In this document: positions 8,854-18,177 of the stretch, in pieces
How positions within the stretch are numbered: position 1 is the stretch's first letter
How the letters are laid out: each line of letters opens with the position of its first letter
DNA from: DASWNP01 sp036399175
GTDB taxonomy: Bacteria > Acidobacteriota > Blastocatellia > Pyrinomonadales > Pyrinomonadaceae
DNA: 64,000 bases
Reading direction: 5' to 3'
NCBI GenBank assembly: GCA_036399175.1
Contig: DASWNP010000011.1
Coordinates: 13,970 to 77,969, forward strand
Notes under the pieces: generated by a model
Seen by the model: the letters and a program-made list of their open reading frames with translations, nothing else
Database searches by the model: none
What the model was told of the DNA's origin: nothing
Translations under genes and position numbers: made by a program

Positions 8854-11289
8854 TCAAAGGCTCGCCAAAGCTCTGCGGAGGTCTTCGGTGTGAGCGAAGG
8901 GCTTTCCGGCGCTCGTTTCTTTCTGGGCGAGGGTTTGGGCGAGCTGTAGCTCGCGTCGCGCTTCCGCTTTGCGTCCCGCTCCGGCGAGGGCCAGGCCGAG
9001 GTGATAACGGTAGACGGCGTTGTCGGCCTTACGGGCGTTGGCCTGGTTGACGGCCTTCTGCAACTGGTCGATGGCCGGTTGATAGAGACCCTTCTTGTAG
9101 AAGACCCAGCCGAGCGTGTCGGCGTAGCCGGGCTCGTCCGGGTACTGGCGAACGACGCTCTGCGCGAGCTGGACGGCTTCGTCGAGGTTGCCCTTGCCGT
9201 GATCGGCGGCGAGCATGGCGAGGTTATTGGCGGCGAAGGTGGTGTTGGGGTCGATTTGCAGCGCGCGACGGTAAGCTTCAAAGGCGGCGTCGTAGTTGTT
9301 GCGGCTGTATTCGACCATGCCCATCAGAGTGTATGCGCTGGCGTTGTCGGGCTGACGCTCGGTTATCTTTCGATACTCGGCGACGGCGCGGTCGGGCTGG
9401 CGCATGTTGATGTAGATGGCTGCGAGCGACTGGTAGGCGGCGATGTAGTTGGGGTCAATCTCCAGAGCGCGGCGTAGCGCCGCCTCGGCGTTGCGCACGT
9501 CTTCCTGAAGCTGCTCGTCCGTCTTCTGCGCGCCGCGCTCCTGCGTGCCGTAGGCTTGCGCCTTGAGGAAATGGAGGGCGGCGTTTTTGGGCTGCGCCGA
9601 GAGCGCCTGATCGATGCGCGCGTGCGCGTCTCGAAGGCGCGACTGCACGGCGTAGACTCTGATGAGGCCGCCGAGGGCGTCGAAGTTGGTGGCATCGAAG
9701 GAGAGCGCGCGCTCGTAGTTCGAGGCGGCCTCGTCGAGCTTCTCTTCGGCGAGGGCGACGGCGGCGAGGCTGTTATAAGAGGCGGGCGAGTTGGGCTCGC
9801 GCTCGCGCGCCGCTTCCATGTCGGCGCGTGCGGCTTTGAAGTCGCCGAGCCGCAGGTGTGCGCTGCCGCGCGCGGTCAGTGTTTTGTGTCGCATCTCATT
9901 TAAGAGCTGCGGGGTGACGCGCGCGTTGGGCGTGGCGGTCGAGAGACGCTCCAACAGCTCGCTCGACTGTTGCCTGGCCGATTCGGCGTCGCCTGCGGCG
10001 AGACTAATCTGCGCCTGTATGAGTTTGGCCGGAAGAAAATCGGGGTTGTACCTTTCGAGGTCGGCTGCTGCCGAGCGCGCCTGTTGCACCTGCCCGGCGC
10101 GGAAATTCGCTTCGGCCATGAAGTAGAGCCCGAGGTCGGAATGCGGCTCCTGCTTCAAGACTTCGCGCAAATCTTCGATGGCCTCTTTGGTCTGTCCCTG
10201 TTGCAGCCGGACGCGTCCGCGCAGCAGGCGCGCCTGCATGTCGTTCGGGTTCTTTTGCAGAACTTCTTCGACCTGCTTGAGCGCGCCCTGAACGTCGCCG
10301 CGCTGCAAGCTCAGCTCGCCGAGACGATAACGACCGCGAGCGTAGTCAGCCCAACGAGAGTTAATCTCCTGATAAATCTTCTGAGCTTCGTCGTAACGCC
10401 CGACCGTCGCGTAGAAATCGGCGAGCACGGCGCGCCCGTCCGGCTTCTCGGCGTCGAGGGCGGAGAGAGCCTTGTAGGCTTCTTCGGCTTCGGCCAGACG
10501 GTTGTTGACGAGATAGAAACTGGCGAGGACGAGCCGCGCATCACGATTCTCCGGGTCAACCTCGACCGCCTTGCGAAACTCCGCTTCGGCCTCCTGCGTG
10601 CGTCGCATCTGGACGAGAAACTTCGCGTACTCGACGTGCACGAGCGAGGAACGGTCGTTGAGAGAAGCGGCGTGCTTGAAGGTCTCTTCGGCCTTCGCCG
10701 CGTCGTTCATCTGCATGTAGAAACGCGCGAGGCTGAGGTGCGATTCGACGCGCTGCGGGTTGAGGTTGATGGCCGCCGTCAGTTGTTCGAGCGACTCTTT
10801 GGTCTTGCCGCGCAAATAGAGAACGTTGCCGAAAAGGATTCGGCCTTCGATGCTGTTCTTGTCCTTTTCCAGAATCTCGCCGACGAGTCGTTCGGCCTCG
10901 ACGAGCAAGTCCTCCTTCTTCTGCGCGTTGTAGAGCACGAGATAGAAGTTGCCGAGGCGGACGCGCGCGTCGAGGTTGTTGGCGTCGAGCTGAACGGTGC
11001 GCTGCAAGGCTTCGAGCGCCTCGAACGGACGCTGGAGACCTTCGAAAGCCTGCGCGAGCCCCCAGTAGGCGGAGGCCAGCTTGGGGTCGATTTGCAGCGC
11101 GTTACGAAACTCGATGGAAGCTTCCTGATACTTCTTCTCTTTGAGGTAGGCTTCGCCCTGACGAACGTAGTCGGCTTTGGCTTGTTCGGGATTGGTGCAG
11201 GCCGTGAAGAGACTGGCGGCGGCGAGCAGAACGAGCAGGAGCGTCGCCCGGACACTCCGGCGGGCAGGCGCGGACTTTCTTTGATTCAT
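8854..11289 (-). CDS. prsT: XrtA/PEP-CTERM system TPR-repeat lipoprotein (PrsT-like)
   Basis: This is a protein of 811 residues with a lipoprotein-type signal (LLLVLLAAASLFTAC; the lipobox has Phe at -3, slightly atypical) followed by about twenty TPR units up to the C-terminus (for example ASIEFRNALQIDPKLASAYW and AVAEYRKITERQPDNASAYT). Size, lipoprotein start and position in an exosortase locus fit PrsT (TIGR02917), thought to act at the envelope in EPS assembly or PEP-CTERM protein handling. The start ATG follows a 512-base gene-free stretch. Its own 3' end abuts heptad element HR4. Confidence 0.88.
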   Translation of the reverse strand: MNQRKSAPARRSVRATLLLVLLAAASLFTACTNPEQAKADYVRQGEAYLKEKKYQEASIEFRNALQIDPKLASAYWGLAQAFEGLQRPFEALEALQRTVQLDANNLDARVRLGNFYLVLYNAQKKEDLLVEAERLVGEILEKDKNSIEGRILFGNVLYLRGKTKESLEQLTAAINLNPQRVESHLSLARFYMQMNDAAKAEETFKHAASLNDRSSLVHVEYAKFLVQMRRTQEAEAEFRKAVEVDPENRDARLVLASFYLVNNRLAEAEEAYKALSALDAEKPDGRAVLADFYATVGRYDEAQKIYQEINSRWADYARGRYRLGELSLQRGDVQGALKQVEEVLQKNPNDMQARLLRGRVRLQQGQTKEAIEDLREVLKQEPHSDLGLYFMAEANFRAGQVQQARSAAADLERYNPDFLPAKLIQAQISLAAGDAESARQQSSELLERLSTATPNARVTPQLLNEMRHKTLTARGSAHLRLGDFKAARADMEAAREREPNSPASYNSLAAVALAEEKLDEAASNYERALSFDATNFDALGGLIRVYAVQSRLRDAHARIDQALSAQPKNAALHFLKAQAYGTQERGAQKTDEQLQEDVRNAEAALRRALEIDPNYIAAYQSLAAIYINMRQPDRAVAEYRKITERQPDNASAYTLMGMVEYSRNNYDAAFEAYRRALQIDPNTTFAANNLAMLAADHGKGNLDEAVQLAQSVVRQYPDEPGYADTLGWVFYKKGLYQPAIDQLQKAVNQANARKADNAVYRYHLGLALAGAGRKAEARRELQLAQTLAQKETSAGKPFAHTEDLRRALASL

Positions 11290-11801
11290 CTACTTGGCAC
11301 TCCCTCGGGCAGCTCGTCCATGAGATGGAAGAACTCGCGTGAGCTTCTCCAGACGCGGACGAACTGACGGTTGGTTTACAAAAGCGGCGCGACTGCTTCC
11401 CATAGGACGACGGGCAAGGCCGTCTCTGCGGGTCGCACGCGTTCGCGCTCGCTCGACTCGAAGCTGTTTTAACACCGGCTCTGCCGGGCGAGAACTCTCC
11501 CGCCTCCGACGCGCCCGGCGCGGCCAGAGATAACCGATGCGTCGTATGGGGCAAACACGCGACGCTTCGGCACGAATCTCAGCCGTCCAGCCTCAAAATT
11601 ATCAAACATCCCGCCCGCCCCGCTTCGTCTCTCAAACCACTTCCGACAAATTTACGGGAGGGGAAAGTTCCAGCCTCTAAAAAGAGCTAATCCGGCCAAA
11701 CTTCCGAAAAGCAAGGATGAAGGCGGAAGGATGAAGGATGAAGAAGAAGACCATTCAAGTCGCTTGAAAGACTTTCCGCATTCCTCCTTCCTACTTGCTT
11801 T
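11290..11801. other. Gene-free interval upstream of the PrsT-like gene
   Basis: This is about 510 bases between the EpsI stop and the PrsT-like start on the minus strand. It contains heptad element HR5 (11707-11804) at the EpsI end. The remainder is GC-rich, with no recognisable gene, riboswitch or clear promoter. It must hold the promoter or leader of the PrsT-like gene if that gene is transcribed separately. Confidence 0.6.
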
Positions 11802-11804
11802 TCA
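11707..11804. repeat. Heptad inverted-repeat element HR5 (AGGATGA word)
   Basis: The left arm has heptads AGGATGA and AGGCGGA (about 11714-11745) and the right arm has the complement (11772-11804). It is bounded by AAAAGCAAG and CTTGCTTTTCA. The interior holds a small separate hairpin, tcaagtcgcttga. The right end contains the TGA stop of the EpsI gene (11802-11804), so the array starts at the stop codon. Confidence 0.82.
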
Positions 11805-12452
11805 TTCCGGCACGAAGGCGCGCAGGTTTGGTGCGACCTCGGCGGCGAGGTCGGTGGCGGAGGCGAGCGCCGCCTCCTCGGAGCTGCCGACGGGCACGAC
11901 GACGCGCACCATCGCGCCGTCGGAACGGCGTCGGTGTACGCTGTCGAAAATCGTGTAGACCTTATCCCAGTATTCGCTCGCTACGGCTCGCCCGCGCCCC
12001 GCGTACCAGTAGACGAGCAGTTGCTTGTTGTCGCCGTTCTGGATGATGTAGCGGTTGGCCTCGAACTCTTCGCCTCCGCCTGCGGGAGTGATGCGGACGG
12101 TGGCCGGTTCGGTCAGAGTCCAGCCGGAGCCGGGCAGACAGTTGAGCGGGCTATGATAGGTTGAGCCGCTACGCTGCGTGGCGTAGTAGCCGACGTAGAA
12201 ATTGGCCGTGCGCCCTTCGCGCGTCGTGTAGTCGCGCATGACGTAATCGTCGGCATGGAGGACGGCTTCGGTCGCCGCGTCGAAGCGCACGTCGGAGCCG
12301 CGCTGCCTCCACGAGCCGACCTCCGAGGGAAACTCTCTGAGCGCGCGACGCTCGACGCGCGCTTCGCCCGCGCGCTCCCATGCATGGATGAGCGTTCCGC
12401 CCAGAAGGAGGAAGGCCACGAGCATCCAGAAATGTCTCTGCTCTCTCTTCAT
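11802..12452 (-). CDS. epsI: Exosortase-associated protein EpsI (DUF3485)
   Basis: This 216-residue protein of the EpsI family has an N-terminal membrane or signal segment (HFWMLVAFLLLGGTLIH) and the family hallmark HSPLNCLPGSGW at about residues 101-112, preceded by FYVGYYATQ. EpsI is encoded next to, or fused with, exosortase; its biochemical role is unknown but it is required for EPS in some proteobacteria. It lies 12 bases after the exosortase gene in the same direction, so the two are probably co-transcribed. Confidence 0.95.
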   Translation of the reverse strand: MKREQRHFWMLVAFLLLGGTLIHAWERAGEARVERRALREFPSEVGSWRQRGSDVRFDAATEAVLHADDYVMRDYTTREGRTANFYVGYYATQRSGSTYHSPLNCLPGSGWTLTEPATVRITPAGGGEEFEANRYIIQNGDNKQLLVYWYAGRGRAVASEYWDKVYTIFDSVHRRRSDGAMVRVVVPVGSSEEAALASATDLAAEVAPNLRAFVPE

Positions 12453-12464
12453 CGCTCGCTCTCG

Positions 12465-13586
12465 TCAGGAAACGTCCGTGCCGCTGATGGGCACGGCGGT
12501 CGAAGGCGTGTTGCCGATAGTGCGCGCCTCGGCGCTAGCGCTCGCCGTCGCAGCAGCCGGAGCGGCGCTTCCCTGCGTCTGCCTTTCAGCCGCGCTCTCA
12601 AACGTCGCAGGACTTTTCTCTCCGCCGCGACGACCGCCTCGGCCTCCATCTTTTCCCGACACCGCGCGGTCGAGCAGCCAGCCGACGGCAAACAGTAGCA
12701 GAAAAGCGGCGACGTAGACCACCCAGCCGGAGAAGGAATGGAAGAAGCCGTCGGCCACTTCTGTCCCGTAGTAGCGTGCGAGAATGCCCGTGCCGCTCAC
12801 GCGCGCGGCGTTGGTGACGATGGCGATGGGCACGGCGGCGACGACGATAATCAAAGCCCGCCAGAGCCCCCAGCGCGCGGGAGACCAGCGCCCCCGGCTC
12901 GCCCCATCTGCATTGCCCGCGTCCATGTTCGTCTTATCGCCGCCGACGCCCGGCGTCGTGAAATACGCGAAGACGACGGCCAGCGTGACGAGCGTCATCA
13001 AGGAGCGGATGCCGCTACAGGCTTCGACCACTTCGAGCTTCTTCGTGACGTGCGAGTTCAGAGGCATCAACTCGATGACATTGCCGTCGCGCAGCACGGG
13101 AATATCGAACTGCCGCATCGCCCACACCGCGCAGCGCGAGGCGAAGAGCTGCAAAGGAAACGCCACCTTGTTGAAGATGATGGCGGGAATCGGAATCGCC
13201 AGGGCAAGCAGAAGCAGCGGCACGAAGAGCATCTTCAGCAGCCGGAAGCCCCTGAAATAGACCGCCACTCCGGCCAGCATCAGCAGAAGCGACGAACGCT
13301 GCACGAAAAGCTCCGCGCCCGCCGTCCCTGCCCAGAGCATGAAGAGCGCGCAGGCTATCATCAATGCGCCCCACACGACCGACGGGTGCGACTGCATCTG
13401 CGAGAGGCGCTCGCGCTCAGTCCAGATGATGTAGCCGATGATGAAGGGGATGAGCAGGCCGTGAGAGTAGTTCGGGTCGTCCCACCAGAAGCGCCCGAGC
13501 TTGAGGAGCACGCCCGCGTAGACGAAAGCAATCGCGGCGGCGACGAGCAGAGGCTTCCAGAGATTTCGGGGAACAGTTTGAAGCAT
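12465..13586 (-). CDS. xrtA: Exosortase A (XrtA/EpsH)
   Basis: This polytopic inner-membrane cysteine protease/transpeptidase of 373 residues is predicted to recognise the PEP-CTERM sorting signal. At least seven hydrophobic helices lie between residues 12 and 310. The catalytic triad is visible: Cys190 in VEACSGIRSL, Arg262 in TNAARVSGTG and His283 in FFHSFSGW. The N-terminal SHGLLIPFIIGYIIW block is also conserved in the family. The C-terminus has a Ser/Ala/Gly-rich tail of about 60 residues that is not part of the family core. A likely substrate is the PEP-CTERM protein at 18271-18960. Confidence 0.96.
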   Translation of the reverse strand: MLQTVPRNLWKPLLVAAAIAFVYAGVLLKLGRFWWDDPNYSHGLLIPFIIGYIIWTERERLSQMQSHPSVVWGALMIACALFMLWAGTAGAELFVQRSSLLLMLAGVAVYFRGFRLLKMLFVPLLLLALAIPIPAIIFNKVAFPLQLFASRCAVWAMRQFDIPVLRDGNVIELMPLNSHVTKKLEVVEACSGIRSLMTLVTLAVVFAYFTTPGVGGDKTNMDAGNADGASRGRWSPARWGLWRALIIVVAAVPIAIVTNAARVSGTGILARYYGTEVADGFFHSFSGWVVYVAAFLLLFAVGWLLDRAVSGKDGGRGGRRGGEKSPATFESAAERQTQGSAAPAAATASASAEARTIGNTPSTAVPISGTDVS

Positions 13587-13895
13587 GTGGCTTGACCGTC
13601 AAGTCTTACGGGCGACGTTCGTGGGAAGGCGGCGGCACTTGTCCTGTAAAGTTTCGGAAACGCGCGCCCCTTTTGCTCTCTCTAACCGTTCGAGCAGTCA
13701 GGCGGGGCTCGCGCCGTTTTTTAGATTAACGCAAAGCCCCTCCGGCGAGCAACATTAAAAGCCCCCGAAGCTCTTCAGGCAGCAGTCGCGCTTCTCTGAC
13801 ATGAGCCGCGCCTATCCGACTCGCGCGAGCATTCGACGGCTCTTGCGCCCTGCTCTCGCCCTCCCGTGTCCGGAGCGCACGTTGACGGTTCCGTC
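13587..13895. other. Gene-free interval upstream of exosortase
   Basis: This is about 309 bases between the beta-helix gene stop and the exosortase start. No coding frame or RNA motif could be supported. A plus-strand GCAAAGCC string near 13726-13733 recalls a c-di-GMP riboswitch core, but the other core pieces are missing. It presumably holds the promoter for the exosortase-epsI genes. Confidence 0.5.
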
Positions 13896-16800
13896 TCAGC
13901 GCACATTGACGTTGACGGTGTTGCCGCGCCGTCCGCCGACGGTGACGACAAGCTCGACGCTGCCCGCGCCGCGAAGCTCCGGCACGATGCGGACGGTCAA
14001 CTGGTCGAGCCCCGGCAGAGTCTCCTGCGCTCCCGCGTACTCGACCGGCAGCATGAACGTGCGCCCGTCTCTCATGCGCGCCTCGACCGTGACGGACTCG
14101 GCCACGTTCGCCAGTCGCGCGCCGTTCGGAAGCAGCACGTCGTTACTGGTGTCGCTGTTGGCGGCTGAACGGACGCCTGTAGCGAAGAGCATGAGGCGCG
14201 TCTGGCGTTGGGCGGTGAGAAGACTTTCGGTCGTCGCGTCTGTCATTCCGGCGAGGTAAGTGGCGGCGTTGAGGACGATGGCCTCGCCCGTGCCGCCGCC
14301 GCTCAGGGTGAAGATGCCGGGCGCGACCGGCGCAATGTTAATCGTGCCGCGCGAGACGTAGCCCTGCTCGGAGGTGACGATGATTTCGGTCTCTCCGGCG
14401 GGGAGTCCGGCGGGGACGTTGAAGGCGATGCGCGAAGGCGAGACCGAGACGAGCATCGCCGCCCGACCGCCGACGCTGACGCTTGCGCCCGCCAGCTCGA
14501 AGGGCAGCGAACCATCCGCGATGCGCTTCGCATAAACCTCCTGCGATGCCAGAGGACTCTGCGAGGCGTCGCCGGAAATCGTGCCGAGGCTGGAAGGTGA
14601 AAGAACGGGCGTGAGCGTCGCGCTTGAGCGCGTGTCGGCCGCGCCGATGACGGGCGTCTCGGCCACGAACGCGGGCGCAAACATGCCTGACGACTGGCTC
14701 ATCAGCGCGTTGGCCTGACTGAGACGCACCGCCGCGATGTGCAGACGACTCTGCACGGCGGCGGGCGACGATTGCGTGGCGGCTAAGGCCGCAGCAGCTC
14801 GCGCGAAGTAGAGGGCGGCCAGAAGGTTTCGCTCTATCTGGTCGGCAGAGGCATACTTCGCCGCTTCGAGCATGAAGGCGGCGTGCGCCTGTTCTATCTG
14901 CACGACGAGCGCGCCCGCGTGAGTGCTGGTTGCGCCGGGCGTGGAGGCGAGCGTCGTGGCGGTGGCGAGCGCGCCGGAGACGAGCGAGGCGGCAGAGCCG
15001 GTCGGCATGGACGACGGCGCAGGCGGAAGTGCTAAGCCGTTGACGGTGACGTGGTCGAAGGTGACGGCGCAGAGGTGCGAGTTGTCGTGGCTCGTCACGG
15101 CGAGACCGATGTAGACGTTTCTCGCCATGCCGACCGAGTCTGTCCCGACGAGCTGCCAGTTCACGCCGTCGGCGGAGAGGTATCCGCTGAAGCTGTCGCC
15201 GCGACGCACGAGCTTCACCCAGTAGGGCGCGCGAAATGCGCCGCCCCAGGTGTAGGCCGTGTCGTCTTCGACGATGCGCCGGCGCAGGAACTCCGTGCCC
15301 GAAGCGTCCGTCACGTTCATCATCGCGTGGCGCGAGCTTGAAGTGAGATTCTCTCTCACCATCACGCCCGCCTTGGCCGAAGAGTTGACCTTCTGCATCG
15401 AAGCGACGCGCGCCACTATCTCGCCGTCGCCGTCGAGCGTGCGATAGACGAAATGAAAGCCGTCGTGGCGCGTGGAGATGTCCATGCCCGAGCCGTTGAC
15501 GGTCATTACGCCGCCCTCGAATCTGCCCGAGCCTGCGAGCGCCGTGTTGCCGATGTCGCGCTCGTCCCAGTAGAGGGGCAGGTTGGGATTGGTCGGGGGC
15601 GTAGGCTGCGGCGTCGGTGTCGGCGTGGCTTTGGGAGTCGGAGCGGGCGTGGGCGAGGGAGGCGGGGGAGTGGTGCTCGCCATCGTCGCTTCGAGCGTGT
15701 CGATGTCGCAGCCGAGGTCGCGCCCGTCGGTGCCCCGGCCTCTGTAGGGGCTGTCGGCTCTCAGACGATAGTTGCCGCCGCCGTAGTCGGCGAAGATTTC
15801 CTGCGCGCCGCTCGTGGAGAAGAAATTGCCGAGAGGATAACGACCCGAAACGGTCGTATCGACCGAGCCGCCGAAGAGCAGGTTGCCTTCGTAGACCCAA
15901 TCCGCGCCCCAGGAGTTAAACGCCCAGACGCCTTCGGTCGTGATGTTCTCCAAGCCCCATCCCATCATGCCGCGCATGAAGAGATTATTGCGCACGGAGA
16001 GCCCACGATGGTCGTTGTAGTTGTCGTCTCCGAGGCGCGTCACCTTGTTGCTGGCATCGACGACCGTGTTGTGCTCGATGGTCACGTCGTCGGCGTCGAT
16101 GGTCGTCCCGACGAAGCATCCTTCCATCGTCACGGGCGCATACTTTTCGCGGTTGAGGTCGTAGGCGAGATTGTTGACGATTTGGACGCGTCGAGTGCCC
16201 TGGCTGATGTTCTCTTTTCCAAGCTGAATAGCCGTGCCCACGCGCCGGATGATGTTATGACGCACGACCACGTCCTGACAGGCTGACCACGGAGCGCGCC
16301 CGTACTGCGTCGTTCCCTTCAGCAACAGCGCGACGCCGGTCTGCTCGTCCTTCCAACTGTTCTCAAACAAATTCCCTTCTATCAATACCCTCTGCCCGTT
16401 CTTTATCTCCAACAGATTCTTCACTACCCACTGCCGCCCGTCATAACTCTCGTGCCCTTCCCTCCACCTCCACGGCTTCATTACGTGGTTTCTTCTGATG
16501 ACTATGTCCGACGGTATCAATCCTTCTATCCGAGGGTCGTCTCCCCCGAACATCACATTCTCTCCGGCTGCTTCCAGATAGTTGTTCTCGACGAGATAAG
16601 GGCCAGGCCCCCACGCTCCCCACACCGCTTGAGAGTCCTGCCAGGGATGATGAATCTCTGAAACATAGGAGTTAATCAGAGCCATCTCTCGACCGTTGAA
16701 GCAGACGCCTCTGGTTTGCTGGCTGTCGGAGAAGCCGTGAACATAGACTCTATCGAGGATAATGTGATGAGGCATCTGTTCGACTGATGATTCATTGCCT

Positions 16801-17348
16801 TCGCCGAGCCAGATAAGATTGCGGACATCGGCGGAAGAATCGATGGGTGCGAATTCTATCCCGATGAACCGATAGTGATGTGCGCCCTGTGCGGCGGTGA
16901 GCGACTTGAGCCCGTCGCCCGGAGAGAGGAGCTTCGGCATCAAAGCGGCGTGCTCCGGCCTCACTCTCGCGCCCTCCGGCGGAAGGCTCGCCCAGTTGGA
17001 AGACCTCACGACTATCCAGCCCGACCCGCCCTTGTTCGGCAGTGAGAACATCCCGACGTAAGACGCGCCCGCCTGTAGCTCTATGATGTCGCCGTACTGA
17101 GCTTCGTTGAGAGCCGCCTGAAAGTCGCCGCCCGCAGGCACGCTGATGACCCGACCCGTCATGCTCGGCATCGACGTGTCGATGTAGGCGCGCGGCATCT
17201 CCGGCAGAGCGGCCTCGGCGCGGGTTGCGCGTTGCTCTGCGAAGAGGACGAGGAGGAAAACGAGGAGGAGGAAGGAGAAGTGAAAAACTTTTGAAAGTGG
17301 AGAGCGAGAAAAACGCTGCGAAGAACTCCACAGACGCGTGGCGATCAT
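13896..17348 (-). CDS. Large secreted beta-helix protein with concanavalin-like and TIGR03437-type C-terminal domains
   Basis: This 1150-residue protein has a signal peptide (FSFLLLVFLLVLFAEQRATRAEA). A right-handed parallel beta-helix (about 60-560) resembles polysaccharide lyase/PL-type proteins. A Pro/Thr linker (about 565-590) and a DUF1349-like concanavalin/jelly-roll domain (about 595-770) follow, then a helical segment (about 800-890). A C-terminal domain (about 930-1150; LFATGVRS and PGLDQLTVRIVPEL) is of the TIGR03437 type common in Acidobacteria. It probably binds or cleaves polysaccharide outside the cell. The ATG (17346-17348) has a GAGG site at 17356-17359, right after the proximal c-di-GMP riboswitch. 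The helix core is nearly identical to that of the protein at 19044-20822. No PEP-CTERM tail is present. Confidence 0.85.
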   Translation of the reverse strand: MIATRLWSSSQRFSRSPLSKVFHFSFLLLVFLLVLFAEQRATRAEAALPEMPRAYIDTSMPSMTGRVISVPAGGDFQAALNEAQYGDIIELQAGASYVGMFSLPNKGGSGWIVVRSSNWASLPPEGARVRPEHAALMPKLLSPGDGLKSLTAAQGAHHYRFIGIEFAPIDSSADVRNLIWLGEGNESSVEQMPHHIILDRVYVHGFSDSQQTRGVCFNGREMALINSYVSEIHHPWQDSQAVWGAWGPGPYLVENNYLEAAGENVMFGGDDPRIEGLIPSDIVIRRNHVMKPWRWREGHESYDGRQWVVKNLLEIKNGQRVLIEGNLFENSWKDEQTGVALLLKGTTQYGRAPWSACQDVVVRHNIIRRVGTAIQLGKENISQGTRRVQIVNNLAYDLNREKYAPVTMEGCFVGTTIDADDVTIEHNTVVDASNKVTRLGDDNYNDHRGLSVRNNLFMRGMMGWGLENITTEGVWAFNSWGADWVYEGNLLFGGSVDTTVSGRYPLGNFFSTSGAQEIFADYGGGNYRLRADSPYRGRGTDGRDLGCDIDTLEATMASTTPPPPSPTPAPTPKATPTPTPQPTPPTNPNLPLYWDERDIGNTALAGSGRFEGGVMTVNGSGMDISTRHDGFHFVYRTLDGDGEIVARVASMQKVNSSAKAGVMVRENLTSSSRHAMMNVTDASGTEFLRRRIVEDDTAYTWGGAFRAPYWVKLVRRGDSFSGYLSADGVNWQLVGTDSVGMARNVYIGLAVTSHDNSHLCAVTFDHVTVNGLALPPAPSSMPTGSAASLVSGALATATTLASTPGATSTHAGALVVQIEQAHAAFMLEAAKYASADQIERNLLAALYFARAAAALAATQSSPAAVQSRLHIAAVRLSQANALMSQSSGMFAPAFVAETPVIGAADTRSSATLTPVLSPSSLGTISGDASQSPLASQEVYAKRIADGSLPFELAGASVSVGGRAAMLVSVSPSRIAFNVPAGLPAGETEIIVTSEQGYVSRGTINIAPVAPGIFTLSGGGTGEAIVLNAATYLAGMTDATTESLLTAQRQTRLMLFATGVRSAANSDTSNDVLLPNGARLANVAESVTVEARMRDGRTFMLPVEYAGAQETLPGLDQLTVRIVPELRGAGSVELVVTVGGRRGNTVNVNVR

Positions 17349-17359
17349 GTACGAACCTC

Positions 17360-17450
17360 ACTTCGGCAACCGGACGATCTCAAAGCAACTGCGGTCTTGA
17401 GACTCCTGGCTTTGCGGACCCGCATCGCTGCGGGGGTGCCTTTTAATCGG
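17360..17450 (-). promoter_or_regulatory. c-di-GMP-I (GEMM-I) riboswitch, proximal copy
   Basis: Read on the minus strand, the core pieces appear in order. AAGGCACC is followed by a stem CCCGCA/TGCGGG capped by a GCGA (GNRA) tetraloop. Then come tCCGCAAAGCC, a second stem with TCTCAA/TTGAGA arms, and the closing GGTTGCCGAAG. These match the GEMM-I aptamer, in which the GNRA loop docks on a receptor in the other stem. The 5' strand is a variant of the usual GGGCAAACC. The aptamer ends one or two bases before the GAGG Shine-Dalgarno of the 1150-residue beta-helix gene, so control of translation initiation is plausible. Confidence 0.87.
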
Positions 17451-17460
17451 TGATGTTTTA

Positions 17461-17480
17461 AACGCTCATCGGCGAGCGTT
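17461..17480. terminator. Perfect 7-bp hairpin between the two riboswitches
   Basis: AACGCTC (17461-17467) and GAGCGTT (17474-17480) form a perfect stem with a 6-base loop. Transcribed on the minus strand it is followed by TAAAAC rather than a T-run, so it would be a weak terminator at best. It lies just upstream of the proximal aptamer and may separate the two switches. Confidence 0.3.
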
Positions 17481-17833
17481 CGGGAAGCGGGGCGTGATGG
17501 ACGGCGAGAGGATTACGCCGAGCTTTCGAGTGAGGTCGGGCACGCAATGAGACGTACCTTCGCCCCGGTCTGCTCGTCGAGACTTCAGACAATGGCGCTG
17601 AAAGCTTGTGTGTTGGAATGTAAGCTGAAGGATTGGAAGGAAGCTTTGAACCTGCGCGTGCCAGGGCTGGCGCGTGCGTCAGTGGTTCGAGCAGTAACTC
17701 CCTGAGCCTGCGGGTGCGAAGCTCTCGAACGCTGTCGGCTCTCGGTTGGATGAGGAGCCATCCGAGACCGTTTCAACTGTTGTGCGTTCTCAAAAACTTC
17801 GCTGGCTTTTGGAATTAAGGCTTTCTTCTATCA

Positions 17834-17926
17834 CCTTCGGCAACCAGACAATCTCTCTCGAATGTAGCTTCCAAAGAGACTCACGGCTTTGCGCCCCTGC
17901 CTCGCGGCAGGTTTGCCCTTATCGGG
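17834..17926 (-). promoter_or_regulatory. c-di-GMP-I (GEMM-I) riboswitch, distal copy
   Basis: Read on the minus strand: AAGGGCAAACC, a stem CTGCC/GGCAG with a GCGA tetraloop, GGCGCAAAGCC, a second stem built on GTCTCT/AGAGAT, and GGTTGCCGAAGG. This is closer to the GEMM-I consensus than the proximal copy because it keeps GGGCAAACC. It lies about 390 bases further upstream of the same beta-helix gene, with no gene in between, so the two form a tandem arrangement in one leader or serve two nested promoters. Confidence 0.92.
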
Positions 17927-18148
17927 TGTAATCATCGCCCTGCTAAAGAACATGTCCGAGTGCTCATTCAAGAGCGACACGAGACATTTACATTTCTACA
18001 GAATTCCCGATTGTTAGTCAATAACTATTTCCCGCGCGCGACAAAGGCTGGATTCGACAGGATTTGCGCCTCTCCTGAAGCGTCGCGCGGCACGCGCGGC
18101 GCATATCTCGAATTAACTGAAAGCTTCTTTCGATTGAAACTTTTATTC

Positions 18149-18177
18149 TTGACTGGCATTGGCCGCTAGGCCAAGAT
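18149..18177 (+). promoter_or_regulatory. Putative promoter/operator of the PEP-CTERM gene
   Basis: TTGACT (18149-18154) and CAAGAT (18172-18177) are 17 bases apart, a good -35 with a poor -10. Between them is a perfect inverted repeat TTGGCC-GCTA-GGCCAA (18159-18174), a possible operator. It is about 95 bases upstream of the ATG. This is a weak prediction from pattern only. Confidence 0.27.

Noticed and set aside
13680..13725. Intrinsic terminator at the TTTTTT run upstream of exosortase
   Set aside because: The stem is only about 4 bp (GGCG/CGCC) and on the plus strand, where no gene ends.
13721..13770. Possible third c-di-GMP riboswitch (plus-strand GCAAAGCC string)
   Set aside because: No GGGCAAACC-like 5' strand, no GNRA-capped stem and no GGTTGCC closing strand are nearby.
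17585..17776. Short minus-strand frame between the two riboswitches
   Set aside because: No ribosome site or domain, basic low-complexity composition, and it sits in a leader region.
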